From Bacteroidales bacterium (GTDB lineage Bacteria > Bacteroidota > Bacteroidia > Bacteroidales > P3): 35,107 nucleotides of DNA. The notes beneath the pieces were generated by a model, which saw nothing but the letters and a program-made list of their open reading frames with translations, made no database searches and was not told the origin of the DNA. A program made the position numbers and the translations under genes. Location of the stretch: NCBI GenBank assembly GCA_900771365.1, contig CAAGNU010000092.1:1-35107 (forward strand). Reading direction: 5' to 3'. Position 1 is the first letter of the stretch, and every line of letters begins with the position of its first letter. Shown piece by piece: positions 23,257 through 31,287 of the stretch.

Positions 23257-25215
23257 TTAATCCTCTTTGATGTCCTCTGTTTTGCCGATGGGCTTTTCAC
23301 CATCTAAAGTGAGGTCCCAGCGTTCCTCCATATCCCAGTTCTCGCGGAGCTCCAGAACCTTTTCGAAGCGGAGGATGGGCTCGGGCTGCCGGTGCGACCA
23401 GAAGTTGCCCGGGGTCCATCCGCCATCATTGTTGAGGTCGACGATGGCGCGGATGGCGTATTTGGCACCTCTGAGGTGGGGGAATGAGACTCTGCTATCT
23501 TGGAGGAGTTGTCTGGTTATCAATTTGTCGCTCTCATCCGTAAGCTCAATGAAGATGGGCAGGCTGTCGGCCAATCCTTCTGGGCGGGTGATGGTGAGCA
23601 GGATGTTTCCGTATTGCTCTGCCTTGGTGTATTCGACGTTGAACGTGAGGGAATCGTTGTCCTTTCCGTAGATGTCGGAGAACTGTTTCGCGGGGATGGA
23701 AATCTTGTATTTCTCGCCCTGCTTGCCAGAGAAGTCCACCATGGCCTGCGTGCTTCCCTGCGGGGAGAGGTCGTTCCGCCAACGAAGGGCGCAATGAGTG
23801 GTGGTGCTGTCGGAGAGGCAGAGGACGGAGACGATAGTGTCGGAAAGCGTATCGTTGTTGCAGATAGGCTTGTTCGAGGCAATCCAGAGGGTGTCGAAAT
23901 AGGGGTGGGAACTGCTGGAGAGGGCACGGAGGCTGGACTCCTTGGTTGCGAGAGCCCTGCCCTTAGACTTCTCTCGGAAGCGGAGCGAGAGGGTGTCGCG
24001 GAGGTTGGTATCGGTGAGCAGCAGAACGATGGAGTCGCAATCCTTGTTGGCCGTCCAGATGTGGAGGGTGTCGCGGTGTGGCTCAATTCTGACGTAGATG
24101 AGGCTGCTGTCGAGGCTGCTGATTCTGAGGCTGTCGCTGAGAGGCAGCTGGGTGGATATCTCGCAGAAGCCGCGGCTCTTCATCTCGGATTTCAGCACAC
24201 GCTGTGCCTCCTGTTTGAGGAGGGACATATAGATGGCCAGCTTGGGAACGGCCAATTCTGAGGCAGAAGAATCTGCTGAGGCCGAGTCTGTAGCGGCCAT
24301 GTCGGCTGGGAGAACGGATATGGCTGCAAGAGAGTCTGTTGCCGATGTGCCCACCATGGTGCTATCTGTCGCTGAGGTGTCATGATGAGCGGTGTCAGGT
24401 GGGGGCGGCATGAGGGTCGCCACAGGGAGGGTGTCGAGGAATCCCACAGCCTCGCCGGCATCAAAGTGGAGGTCCTTGTTGGCATCTTCGAGAGCCAGGA
24501 GGAGGTAGCGGCCTTCACGAAGGTGGTTGAGCTCGAAGTTGCCCTCCTTGTCGCAGCGGGTCATGTACATGGGCTGCACCTTGGCAACCACCGAGTCGCC
24601 GAGGCTGTCCGTAATCTGGCTCTCGGCGAAAGCCAGGACGGAGACCACCTCTTCGCGTGGCTTCTCCGTGAAGGCGTCAAGCACACGGCCGCGGAGCGTC
24701 ATGCTGTCGATACGGCTTCCAGTAGAGAAGACATACTCATAGCTGCTGAGGATGTTGCCCTCGTTGAAGTCGGCTATGCCCTCCTTGAACTGGAAGAGGT
24801 AGGTGGTGTTCTCGTGAAGGGTGTCGCGCAGGCGAACCACGATACCTTTGCCTCGGGTGCTGTATTCGGGCTTATGCTTCATGGGCGGAGAGACGAGGAT
24901 GTTGTTCTCGGCATCTCGCACGGTCACATATTCGTCGAAATTGATGACAAACTCCTTGGCCGAGAACTGGGTCGAGCCGTTCATCGGTTCTGAGCCAAGG
25001 ATGACGGGCGGCTTCTCATCCTTGGGGCCTCCAGTGAGGGTGCCGGGCTTGGCACAAGAAGCCGCAAGGATGACTGCCATGGTCAGGAGCATGGCGAGAA
25101 GGGATGATTTGCCCTTTCGGAAAGGTTTGAAGGTTTGAATGTTTGAAGATTTGGAGGTTTGCGAGCCCTCCAACCTCCCAGCCTTCCAACCTTCCTGTCT
25201 CTCTATATATTTCAT
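23257..25215 (-). CDS. Ig-like (Big_5 type) lipoprotein
   Basis: The product has a lipoprotein signal (SSLLAMLLTMAVILAASC) followed by PGTLTGGPKDEKPPVILGSE and a Big_5-type Ig-like domain (FSAKEFVINFDEYVTVRDAE, TLHENTTYLFQFKEGIADFN). Then come several beta-rich repeats with prealbumin-like or carboxypeptidase-regulatory character (TLRGRVLDAFTEKP, YLLLALEDANKDLHFDAGEA). Such proteins lie in the outer envelope; function is unknown. The start is uncertain. The ATG at 25242 would lie about 9 bases from the likely transcription start, the ATG at 25215 (used here) has MKYIERQ, and the ATG at 25092 leaves a signal with no basic residue. If 25215 is right, an octamer array codes for residues about 8-32. 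It leads the flippase-fabD-barrel operon. Confidence 0.75.
   Translation of the reverse strand: MKYIERQEGWKAGRLEGSQTSKSSNIQTFKPFRKGKSSLLAMLLTMAVILAASCAKPGTLTGGPKDEKPPVILGSEPMNGSTQFSAKEFVINFDEYVTVRDAENNILVSPPMKHKPEYSTRGKGIVVRLRDTLHENTTYLFQFKEGIADFNEGNILSSYEYVFSTGSRIDSMTLRGRVLDAFTEKPREEVVSVLAFAESQITDSLGDSVVAKVQPMYMTRCDKEGNFELNHLREGRYLLLALEDANKDLHFDAGEAVGFLDTLPVATLMPPPPDTAHHDTSATDSTMVGTSATDSLAAISVLPADMAATDSASADSSASELAVPKLAIYMSLLKQEAQRVLKSEMKSRGFCEISTQLPLSDSLRISSLDSSLIYVRIEPHRDTLHIWTANKDCDSIVLLLTDTNLRDTLSLRFREKSKGRALATKESSLRALSSSSHPYFDTLWIASNKPICNNDTLSDTIVSVLCLSDSTTTHCALRWRNDLSPQGSTQAMVDFSGKQGEKYKISIPAKQFSDIYGKDNDSLTFNVEYTKAEQYGNILLTITRPEGLADSLPIFIELTDESDKLITRQLLQDSRVSFPHLRGAKYAIRAIVDLNNDGGWTPGNFWSHRQPEPILRFEKVLELRENWDMEERWDLTLDGEKPIGKTEDIKED
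25122..25194. repeat. Back-to-back octamer arrays at the lipoprotein 5' end
   Basis: Five units of AAGGTTTG type (25122-25161) are followed by a short centre and three units of CAACCTYC type (25171-25194), the complementary sense. The layout copies that of 20719-20780 with a different unit sequence. The array lies between the probable promoter and the signal-peptide core of the lipoprotein gene. Confidence 0.88.
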
Positions 25216-25257
25216 ATTCAGAATATTCATTGCAATAAGCATATATATTACAATTTA

Positions 25258-25265
25258 CAAAAATA
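25258..25265 (-). promoter_or_regulatory. -7 box for the lipoprotein-flippase-fabD-barrel operon
   Basis: TATTTTTG on the minus strand matches TAnnTTTG. Transcription would start near 25250. No TTTG -33 box is clear at the expected place. Confidence 0.5.
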
Positions 25266-25402
25266 CGAAAACTTTTCCTCATGTAAAAAAAATACATAAA
25301 ATAATTCTTTCTTTTATCAAAAAAGTGCCTCCGAATCCGTCAAAAAAAATGCCACCAAATCTCCTCTGCCCATCATCTCCCCACCCCAAAGCGCCCCACC
25401 TC

Positions 25403-25532
25403 TCTTCGCTGTTCCTTCGCCGTTCCTTCGCTGTAGCTCCGAGGTAAGTCCGAGGTAGCTCCGAGGCTCTTTCGCCCTTTTGTCGGAGCTACCTCGGAGC
25501 TACCTCGGAGCTACGGCGAAGCTACACTGGAG
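25403..25532. repeat. Palindromic 11-mer element, copy B
   Basis: The arms 25427-25464 and 25483-25520 are reverse complements at 35 of 38 positions. The loop GGCTCTTTCGCCCTTTTG (25465-25482) is the reverse complement of the loop of copy A with only two bases changed. Outer 11-mers (TTCGCTGTTCC, TTCGCCGTTCC) extend the left side to 25403, and GCGAAGCTACACTGGAG closes the right side. The odd unit AGGTAAGTCCG occupies the same arm position in copies A and B, so they descend from one parent. B is inverted relative to A. Confidence 0.92.
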
Positions 25533-25709
25533 TTGTTCCGAAGAAAAATAGAGCCGTGAGCCTTGATGCGGATAGAGGCTAAAAACAATGCAGTCAGGAT
25601 GTCTTTCGGCAGACCCATGGATTGGTAGTCAAAGACATGTGCTTCAGTAGATTGTGAGACAAAACACGCATTTTAAGAAAAAAGATTTCTTTCTTCCAAA
25701 AATTATGAT

Positions 25710-25718
25710 TATCTTTGC
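25710..25718 (+). promoter_or_regulatory. -7 box upstream of the ORF6N gene
   Basis: TATCTTTGC, a full match to the phylum's -7 consensus, about 200 bases before the ORF6N start. No TTTG is seen 20 bases upstream, so a -33 box is not confirmed. Confidence 0.55.
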
Positions 25719-25729
25719 CAAATAAATTG

Positions 25730-25752
25730 CCTTGCCCCGAAAAGTGGCAAGG
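25730..25752 (+). promoter_or_regulatory. Leader hairpin just after the -7 box
   Basis: CCTTGCC (25730-25736) pairs perfectly with GGCAAGG (25746-25752) around the loop CCGAAAAGT. It would lie within the first 30 bases of the transcript. No T-run follows, so it is not a standard terminator; it may stabilise the mRNA or act as an attenuator. Confidence 0.5.
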
Positions 25753-25920
25753 TGTTGTGAATTAATTAATAATATAAATATTGACAAATCATTAATAGTA
25801 TAAAGTACATAAAAATCAAGTCACGGCAAAAGAAATGAGCTAATGCCAGCAATCGAACAGACGAGGCTCAGCCGAAGATAAAATGCCATCACAAAGGATA
25901 CACAGATAAAGACCCACTCA

Positions 25921-26490
25921 ATGAATAAGAACAATACGCCAATCCCCTATTTGGAGGTACAAGACAAGTTTGCCACGATACGCAAGCAGCCAGTGATGGC
26001 TGATGCCGATGTCGCGGAATTGTATGGTGTGGAAACAAGAGAGGTGAACCAAGCTGTAAGAAATAATCCCGACAAGTTTCCAGAGGACTATATGTTCGCG
26101 TTGAGCGATAGCGAGTTGAAGGATTTGCGGTCAAAAATTTTGATTACAAATGTATCTGTTAAAAGCCGTTCTACCACAAAAGTATTCACAGAGAAAGGCC
26201 TCTATATGCTGGCAACCATCTTGAAAAGTGAGAAGGCAACAGCTGCCACATTCGCCATCATTGAGACCTTTGCCAAGGTGCGGGAGCTGAAGAGAGAACT
26301 GTTAGATTTGCACAAGGAAAACGACAAAGATGCGCAGACAAAGAAGATGCAGCACTTTGGCGAGGTGCTGACCGACATAGTGATGCCCGACCTCGAGACC
26401 TCCGAGACGGAATCCTCGTTGGAAATCAACTTCCTTATCGGTAAAATCAAACATACAGTAAAACGGGTAAGAAAAGGCGACAGCAAATAA
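25921..26490 (+). CDS. ORF6N domain protein
   Basis: The 189-residue product begins with the ORF6N pattern: RKQPVMADADVAELYGVETR, EVNQAVRNNPDKFPEDYMFA, LSDSELKDLRSKI and VFTEKGLYMLATILKSEKAT. This is a DNA-binding type domain (related to KilA-N and phage antirepressors) found in phages, plasmids and mobile islands. The C-terminal 80 residues are helical and charged (KVRELKRELLDLHKENDKDA), probably for self-association. It may regulate neighbouring accessory genes. The PD-(D/E)XK nuclease gene follows after 129 bases. The unit marks the beginning of the accessory part of this window. Confidence 0.88.
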   Translation: MNKNNTPIPYLEVQDKFATIRKQPVMADADVAELYGVETREVNQAVRNNPDKFPEDYMFALSDSELKDLRSKILITNVSVKSRSTTKVFTEKGLYMLATILKSEKATAATFAIIETFAKVRELKRELLDLHKENDKDAQTKKMQHFGEVLTDIVMPDLETSETESSLEINFLIGKIKHTVKRVRKGDSK

Positions 26491-26619
26491 CCGTGCTGGA
26501 AGAAATGGGAAATGTCCAGTGAATATCGCGACCGAATGGAAGCAATGTCGAAAAACATTCGATAGCGAAGCGGAGAACAAGAACAAAATAGGAGAATGCT
26601 GAGATAAACATCAATAGAA

Positions 26620-27633
26620 ATGAGAGAATTAAAAATAAAGAAAGCGCTAAGAGCAGAAGATGAGAATCCGCAACCACTAATCTGTGGGAGTGATAATGCT
26701 ATTAAACGCATTGCGCGTAAACATCAGTCTAACTATAGATTCGAAAGATTACATTGCTCGCATGATCATGACCATAGATATGGCAAATATGGGGCATATT
26801 TGAAATGGGACGACGCACTAAAAGGGGAAAACTTTTATCATCCATTTTGGAATAAAATTGAAAAGGCAATTAAAAAAAGATATCCGGAGAGTGAACCTTG
26901 GCAACTTGCGCCAATCTATGCAAACATGTTACGCAGCGAACATATTCCCTTCAATTTTTTTGTGCCCATGCAGGACGATTTGAATGCGGCAGCAAATGTG
27001 TTTGATGAACTGATTGGAGGCAATCAAGTAGAGACAGTTATTGATATCAAGATCGAGTATGCTCCTGAGAAACAATATACGTTAAATGATGGTACTTCGT
27101 TCGACACATTCGTATTGTACAAACATAAGGATGGGCAACTTGGTGGCATAGGAATAGAGATAAAATATACAGAACGGGGATATCAATTAAAACACGACTC
27201 AAAAGAATGGCGCGATATAATGTTGGGTGAAAATAAGAATTACAAAGACGTGACTCTAAACAGCAGATACTACACCGATAGTATTGTAAACATTCCACTT
27301 CCTCAATCACCTCTTGTAAAAAATGATTACCGGCAAATTTGGCGTAATCATATTCTTGGAGCTTCAATGATAAACAATGCTAATATTGAGTATGATTTGA
27401 AGCACTTTAATTCTGTCACCATTTATCCCAGTTTCAATACACATTTTGAAAGGGTAATACCCCAATATGAAAAGATGCTCTCGGTGTATGGCAAAAAAAC
27501 ATTCCGTGGCATAACGTATGAGAATTTTTTCAATATTCTTGCATCTTATTACGATTCCATTGATTTTATCTATTGGCAAATTTATCTGCATATGAGATAT
27601 ATTCCGACAAAAACAAATAAACAAATTCAATAA
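26620..27633 (+). CDS. PD-(D/E)XK nuclease, PGN_0703-like putative restriction endonuclease
   Basis: The 337-residue product carries a nuclease core: Asp162 in TSFDTFVLYKHKDGQLGGIG and the Glu180-Ile-Lys182 of GIGIEIKYTERGYQL, giving the D...ExK triad. The N-terminal SHDHDHRYGKYGAYLKWDDA and the Tyr-rich C-terminus resemble the PGN_0703 family of putative restriction endonucleases. No methyltransferase gene is next to it, so if it is a restriction enzyme it either works on modified DNA or is an orphan. DNA here is clearly more AT-rich than the core genes, pointing to transfer. nifJ starts only 31 bases after its stop. Confidence 0.72.
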   Translation: MRELKIKKALRAEDENPQPLICGSDNAIKRIARKHQSNYRFERLHCSHDHDHRYGKYGAYLKWDDALKGENFYHPFWNKIEKAIKKRYPESEPWQLAPIYANMLRSEHIPFNFFVPMQDDLNAAANVFDELIGGNQVETVIDIKIEYAPEKQYTLNDGTSFDTFVLYKHKDGQLGGIGIEIKYTERGYQLKHDSKEWRDIMLGENKNYKDVTLNSRYYTDSIVNIPLPQSPLVKNDYRQIWRNHILGASMINNANIEYDLKHFNSVTIYPSFNTHFERVIPQYEKMLSVYGKKTFRGITYENFFNILASYYDSIDFIYWQIYLHMRYIPTKTNKQIQ

Positions 27634-27639
27634 TTAACC

Positions 27640-27653
27640 CTTAAACGTTTAAG
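27640..27653. promoter_or_regulatory. 14-bp perfect palindrome before nifJ
   Basis: CTTAAACGTTTAAG is a perfect palindrome ending 11 bases before the nifJ ATG. It could be an operator or a short RNA hairpin near the ribosome-binding region. No promoter box is seen in the 31-base spacer. Confidence 0.45.
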
Positions 27654-27664
27654 TAATAAAAGTT

Positions 27665-30600
27665 ATGGCAAAAGAAAAGAAATTCATGACTTGCGACGGT
27701 AACTGCGCAGCTGCTACGGTGGCTTATATGTTCAGTGAGGTCGCTGCTATTTATCCCATCACTCCTTCTTCGCCGATGGCTGAGTACATCGATGAGTGGG
27801 CTGCTGGCGGACGTAAGAACCTCTTTGGCGAGACTGTTCGCGTGGTCGAGATGGAATCTGAGGCTGGTGCTGCTGGTGCCGTTCACGGCTCCCTCCAGGC
27901 TGGCGCTCTCACCACCACCTACACCGCTTCTCAGGGTCTGCTCCTGATGATCCCCAACATGTACAAGATTGCCGGTGAATTGCTCCCCGCTGTCTTCCAC
28001 GTTTCCGCTCGTGCTCTCGCTGCTCAGGCTCTGTCCATCTTCGGCGACCATGCCGACGTGATGGCTGCCCGTCAGACCGGTTTCGCCCTCCTCGCTACTT
28101 CCAGCGTCCAGGAGGTTATGGACCTCGCTCCTGTGGCTCACCTCGCCGCTATCGAAGGCCGCGTGCCCTTCCTCCACTTCTTCGACGGCTTCCGCACCTC
28201 TCACGAGATTCAGAAGATTGAGCAGTGGGATATGGAAGACCTCCGTCCCCTCGTCAACCAGGAGGCTCTCAAGCGCTATCGCGAGAACTGCCTTAACCCC
28301 GAGCATAGCGTCACCCGCGGCACCGCTCAGAACAGCGACGTCTATTTCCAGACCCGCGAGCTCCAGAACAAGTACTACGACGCTCTCCCCGACATCGTGG
28401 CTAAGTACATGAAGGAGATTAGCAAGCTCACCGGCCGTGAGTACGCTCCCTTCACCTACTACGGTGCCAAGGATGCTACCGACATCATCGTCTGCATGGG
28501 CTCCGTCAGCGAGACCACCAAGACTGTTGTCGATTACCTCAACGCCCAAGGCAAGAAGACCGGTGTCATCACCGTCCATCTCTATCGTCCTTTCAGCGTG
28601 AAGTACCTCATGGATGTCATGCCCAAGAGCGTGAAGAATATCTGCGTGCTCGACCGCACCAAGGAGCCTGGCGCTAACGGCGATCCTCTCTACCTCGACA
28701 TCGTTGAGGCTATGAAGGGTCAGAACCTCAACATTATCTGCGGCCGCTACGGCCTCTCCAGCAAGGACACCACTCCTGCTCAGATCATCTCCGTCTTCAA
28801 TAACCTCGCTGGCGAGAAGAAGACCAACTTCACCATCGGCATCGTTGATGACGTGACCTTCCGCAGCCTCCCCATCCTCCCCGAGATCTCCATCCTGCCC
28901 AAGGGCACCTTCGAGGCTCGCTTCTACGGCTTGGGCGCTGACGGTACTGTGGGCGCCAACAAGAACTCCATCAAGATCATTGGCGACAACACCAACAAGT
29001 ACAGCCAGGCTTATTTCGACTATGACTCCAAGAAGTCCGGCGGCTACACTTGCTCTCACCTCCGCTTCGGCGACAACCCCCTGCCCGCTCCTTATCTCGT
29101 CGGCACTCCCGACTTCGTGGCTGTCCACGTGCCCAGCTATCTCCGCAAGTACGACTGCCTCCGCGGCCTGAAGGACAACGGCACCTTCCTCTACAACTCC
29201 CCCTGGAGCGTTGAGGACACCAAGAAGCAGCTCCCCGACTTCGTGAAGAAGTACCTCGCCCTGCACCACATCACCATGTACATCATCGACGCTACCAAGA
29301 TTGCTGGCGAGATTGGCCTCGGCAACCGCACCAACACCATCCTCCAGAGTGCCTTCTTCAAGATCTCCGAGGTTATTCCTTACGACCTCGCTGTCGAGCA
29401 GATGAAGAAATTCATCGTCAAGTCTTACGGCCGCAAGGGCGAAGACGTCGTCAACAAGAACTACGCTGCTGTTGACCGTGGCGGCGACATCGTCAAGGTC
29501 GAAATCCCCGCAGAATGGGCACAGCTCCCCTGCGGCACCGAGTTCGCCGTTGAGAAACACGAAGGCGACCCCGAGTTCATCGCCAAAGTCATGCGCCCCA
29601 TGGTGGCACAGTGTGGCAACGACCTCCCCGTCTCCGCATTCCTCGGCTACGAGGACGGCACCTTCCCCGCTGGCACCACCGCTTACGAGAAACGTGGTGT
29701 TGCTACCGTCGTTCCCGAGTGGAATGCTGCCAACTGTATCCAGTGCAACCAGTGCTCTTTGATCTGCCCCCACGCCGCTATCCGTCCCGTCGTTATGACC
29801 GACGAGGAAATGGCCAAGGCTCCCAAGAGCATGACCGCTTCCGACATCAAGGCTCCCAAGGAGTTCGCAGGTATGCATTTCCGCATGCAGGTTTCCGTTA
29901 TGGACTGCACCGGCTGCGGCAACTGCGCCGACCTCTGCCCCGCCAAGGAGAAGGCTCTCGTCATGAAGCCCTTCGAAGGCCAGCTGCATGAGGCTGAAAA
30001 CTGGGATTACAGCCAGAAGATGGTTACCTATAAGGACAACCTCATCGACAAGTTCGCCTCTGTCAAGAACAGCCAGTTCGCTCAGCCTCTGTTCGAATTC
30101 TCCGGCGCTTGCGCAGGTTGCGGTGAAACTCCTTATCTCAAGTGCATCACCCAGCTTTTCGGTGAACAGATGATGGTTGCCAACGCTACCGGTTGCTCCT
30201 CCATCTATGGTGGTTCAGCTCCCGCTACCCCCTACTGCCGCAACAACCGCAGCGGTTTCGGTCCCGCTTGGGCCAACTCGCTGTTCGAAGATAACGCCGA
30301 ATTTGGTCTCGGTATGGCCACCGCTACCCGCAAGATGCGCGACCGCATCGAGCGTCTCATGAAGGAAGGCCTCGAGTGCACCTGCTGCACCGACGAGATG
30401 AAGGCTCTCTTCAACGAATGGATTGAAAAACGCGAATGCACCAAGTGCACCAAGGAAATCACCGACAAGCTCGTTCCTATGATGGAAAAATGCGGCTGCG
30501 ACATCTGCAAGCAGCTCCTCGAGCTCAAGAGCTTCATGGTTAAGAAGAGCCAGTGGATCTTCGGTGGTGACGGTTGGGGCTATGATATCGGATTCGGCGG

Positions 30601-31195
30601 TCTCGACCACGTCCTCGCTTCCGGCGAAGATGTCAACGTCGTCGTTGTCGATACCGAGGTTTACTCCAACACCGGCGGACAGTCCTCCAAGGCTACCCCC
30701 GCAGGCGCTGTTGCCAAGTTCGCTACCTCCGGTAAGAAGATTCGTAAGAAAGACCTCGGCATGATTGCCAAGAGCTACGGCTACGTCTATGTGGCACAGG
30801 TGGCTATGGGCGCCAGCCAGGCTCAGTACTTCAAAGTCATCAAAGAAGCCGAAGCCTACCATGGTCCTTCCCTGATTATCTGCTACGCACCCTGCATCAA
30901 CCACGGCATCAAGATCGGTATGGGTCGCACCCAGAACGAGGAGAAGATGGCTGTTGCTTGCGGCTACTGGCACCTCTGGCACTACAACCCCGCCGAGGAA
31001 GAGGAAGGCAAGAACGGCTTCCACCTCGACTCCAAGGAGCCCGACTGGAGCAAGTTCCGCGACTTCATCATGGGCGAAGTCCGCTACAACTCCCTGATGA
31101 AGACCTTCCCCCAGGAGGCCGAAGAACTCTTCGTCGCCACCGAGCGCAATGCCAAACTGCGCTACGAAGGCTACAAGAAACTCAGCGAGATTTAA
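27665..31195 (+). CDS. nifJ: Pyruvate:ferredoxin (flavodoxin) oxidoreductase
   Basis: The 1176-residue single-chain enzyme has all PFOR parts: the N-terminal domain (TCDGNCAAATVAYMFSEVAA, YPITPSSPMAEYIDEWA), two 4Fe-4S clusters (CIQCNQCSLICP near residue 695 and CTGCGNCADLCP near 750), the proximal cluster Cys in CAGCGETPYLK, and the thiamine-binding GDGWGYDIGFGGLDHVLASG and NTGGQSSKATP. It oxidises pyruvate to acetyl-CoA and CO2, passing electrons to ferredoxin, a central step in anaerobic metabolism. Codon use is extremely biased to C-ending codons, as expected of a top-expressed gene; this also creates a long false frame on the other strand. It stands between accessory genes on both sides, and a piece of a divergent copy lies 2.4 kb downstream. 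Confidence 0.97.
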   Translation: MAKEKKFMTCDGNCAAATVAYMFSEVAAIYPITPSSPMAEYIDEWAAGGRKNLFGETVRVVEMESEAGAAGAVHGSLQAGALTTTYTASQGLLLMIPNMYKIAGELLPAVFHVSARALAAQALSIFGDHADVMAARQTGFALLATSSVQEVMDLAPVAHLAAIEGRVPFLHFFDGFRTSHEIQKIEQWDMEDLRPLVNQEALKRYRENCLNPEHSVTRGTAQNSDVYFQTRELQNKYYDALPDIVAKYMKEISKLTGREYAPFTYYGAKDATDIIVCMGSVSETTKTVVDYLNAQGKKTGVITVHLYRPFSVKYLMDVMPKSVKNICVLDRTKEPGANGDPLYLDIVEAMKGQNLNIICGRYGLSSKDTTPAQIISVFNNLAGEKKTNFTIGIVDDVTFRSLPILPEISILPKGTFEARFYGLGADGTVGANKNSIKIIGDNTNKYSQAYFDYDSKKSGGYTCSHLRFGDNPLPAPYLVGTPDFVAVHVPSYLRKYDCLRGLKDNGTFLYNSPWSVEDTKKQLPDFVKKYLALHHITMYIIDATKIAGEIGLGNRTNTILQSAFFKISEVIPYDLAVEQMKKFIVKSYGRKGEDVVNKNYAAVDRGGDIVKVEIPAEWAQLPCGTEFAVEKHEGDPEFIAKVMRPMVAQCGNDLPVSAFLGYEDGTFPAGTTAYEKRGVATVVPEWNAANCIQCNQCSLICPHAAIRPVVMTDEEMAKAPKSMTASDIKAPKEFAGMHFRMQVSVMDCTGCGNCADLCPAKEKALVMKPFEGQLHEAENWDYSQKMVTYKDNLIDKFASVKNSQFAQPLFEFSGACAGCGETPYLKCITQLFGEQMMVANATGCSSIYGGSAPATPYCRNNRSGFGPAWANSLFEDNAEFGLGMATATRKMRDRIERLMKEGLECTCCTDEMKALFNEWIEKRECTKCTKEITDKLVPMMEKCGCDICKQLLELKSFMVKKSQWIFGGDGWGYDIGFGGLDHVLASGEDVNVVVVDTEVYSNTGGQSSKATPAGAVAKFATSGKKIRKKDLGMIAKSYGYVYVAQVAMGASQAQYFKVIKEAEAYHGPSLIICYAPCINHGIKIGMGRTQNEEKMAVACGYWHLWHYNPAEEEEGKNGFHLDSKEPDWSKFRDFIMGEVRYNSLMKTFPQEAEELFVATERNAKLRYEGYKKLSEI

Positions 31196-31237
31196 TCAAT
31201 CCCGCCTTGCAAGTCAACAAAAGTCTTGCATAAAACC

Positions 31238-31269
31238 AAGTTGTGGAGGTCGAGAGGCCTCCACAACTT
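31238..31269 (+). terminator. Strong hairpin after nifJ, likely terminator
   Basis: AAGTTGTGGAGG (31238-31249) pairs perfectly over 12 bases with CCTCCACAACTT (31258-31269) around the loop TCGAGAGG. It lies 42 bases past the nifJ stop. A clear T-run is missing (CAAATACAATTTG follows), so it may work as an end-protecting stem or a weak terminator. Confidence 0.65.
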
Positions 31270-31287
31270 CAAATACAATTTGTAACA

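Larger units (their letters stand above)
25266..25920. other. Gap between the lipoprotein operon and the ORF6N gene
   Basis: No gene is supported. It contains palindromic element copy B, a plus-strand promoter with a leader hairpin, and AT-rich leader sequence up to the ORF6N start. The short open frames found here are not protein-like. Confidence 0.6.

Noticed and set aside
27641..29989. A 782-codon open frame antisense to nifJ
   Set aside because: nifJ uses almost only C-ending codons, which makes the opposite strand read as GNN codons without stops. The sequence (Val/Gly/Ala/Glu-rich, no motif) is an artefact of that bias.
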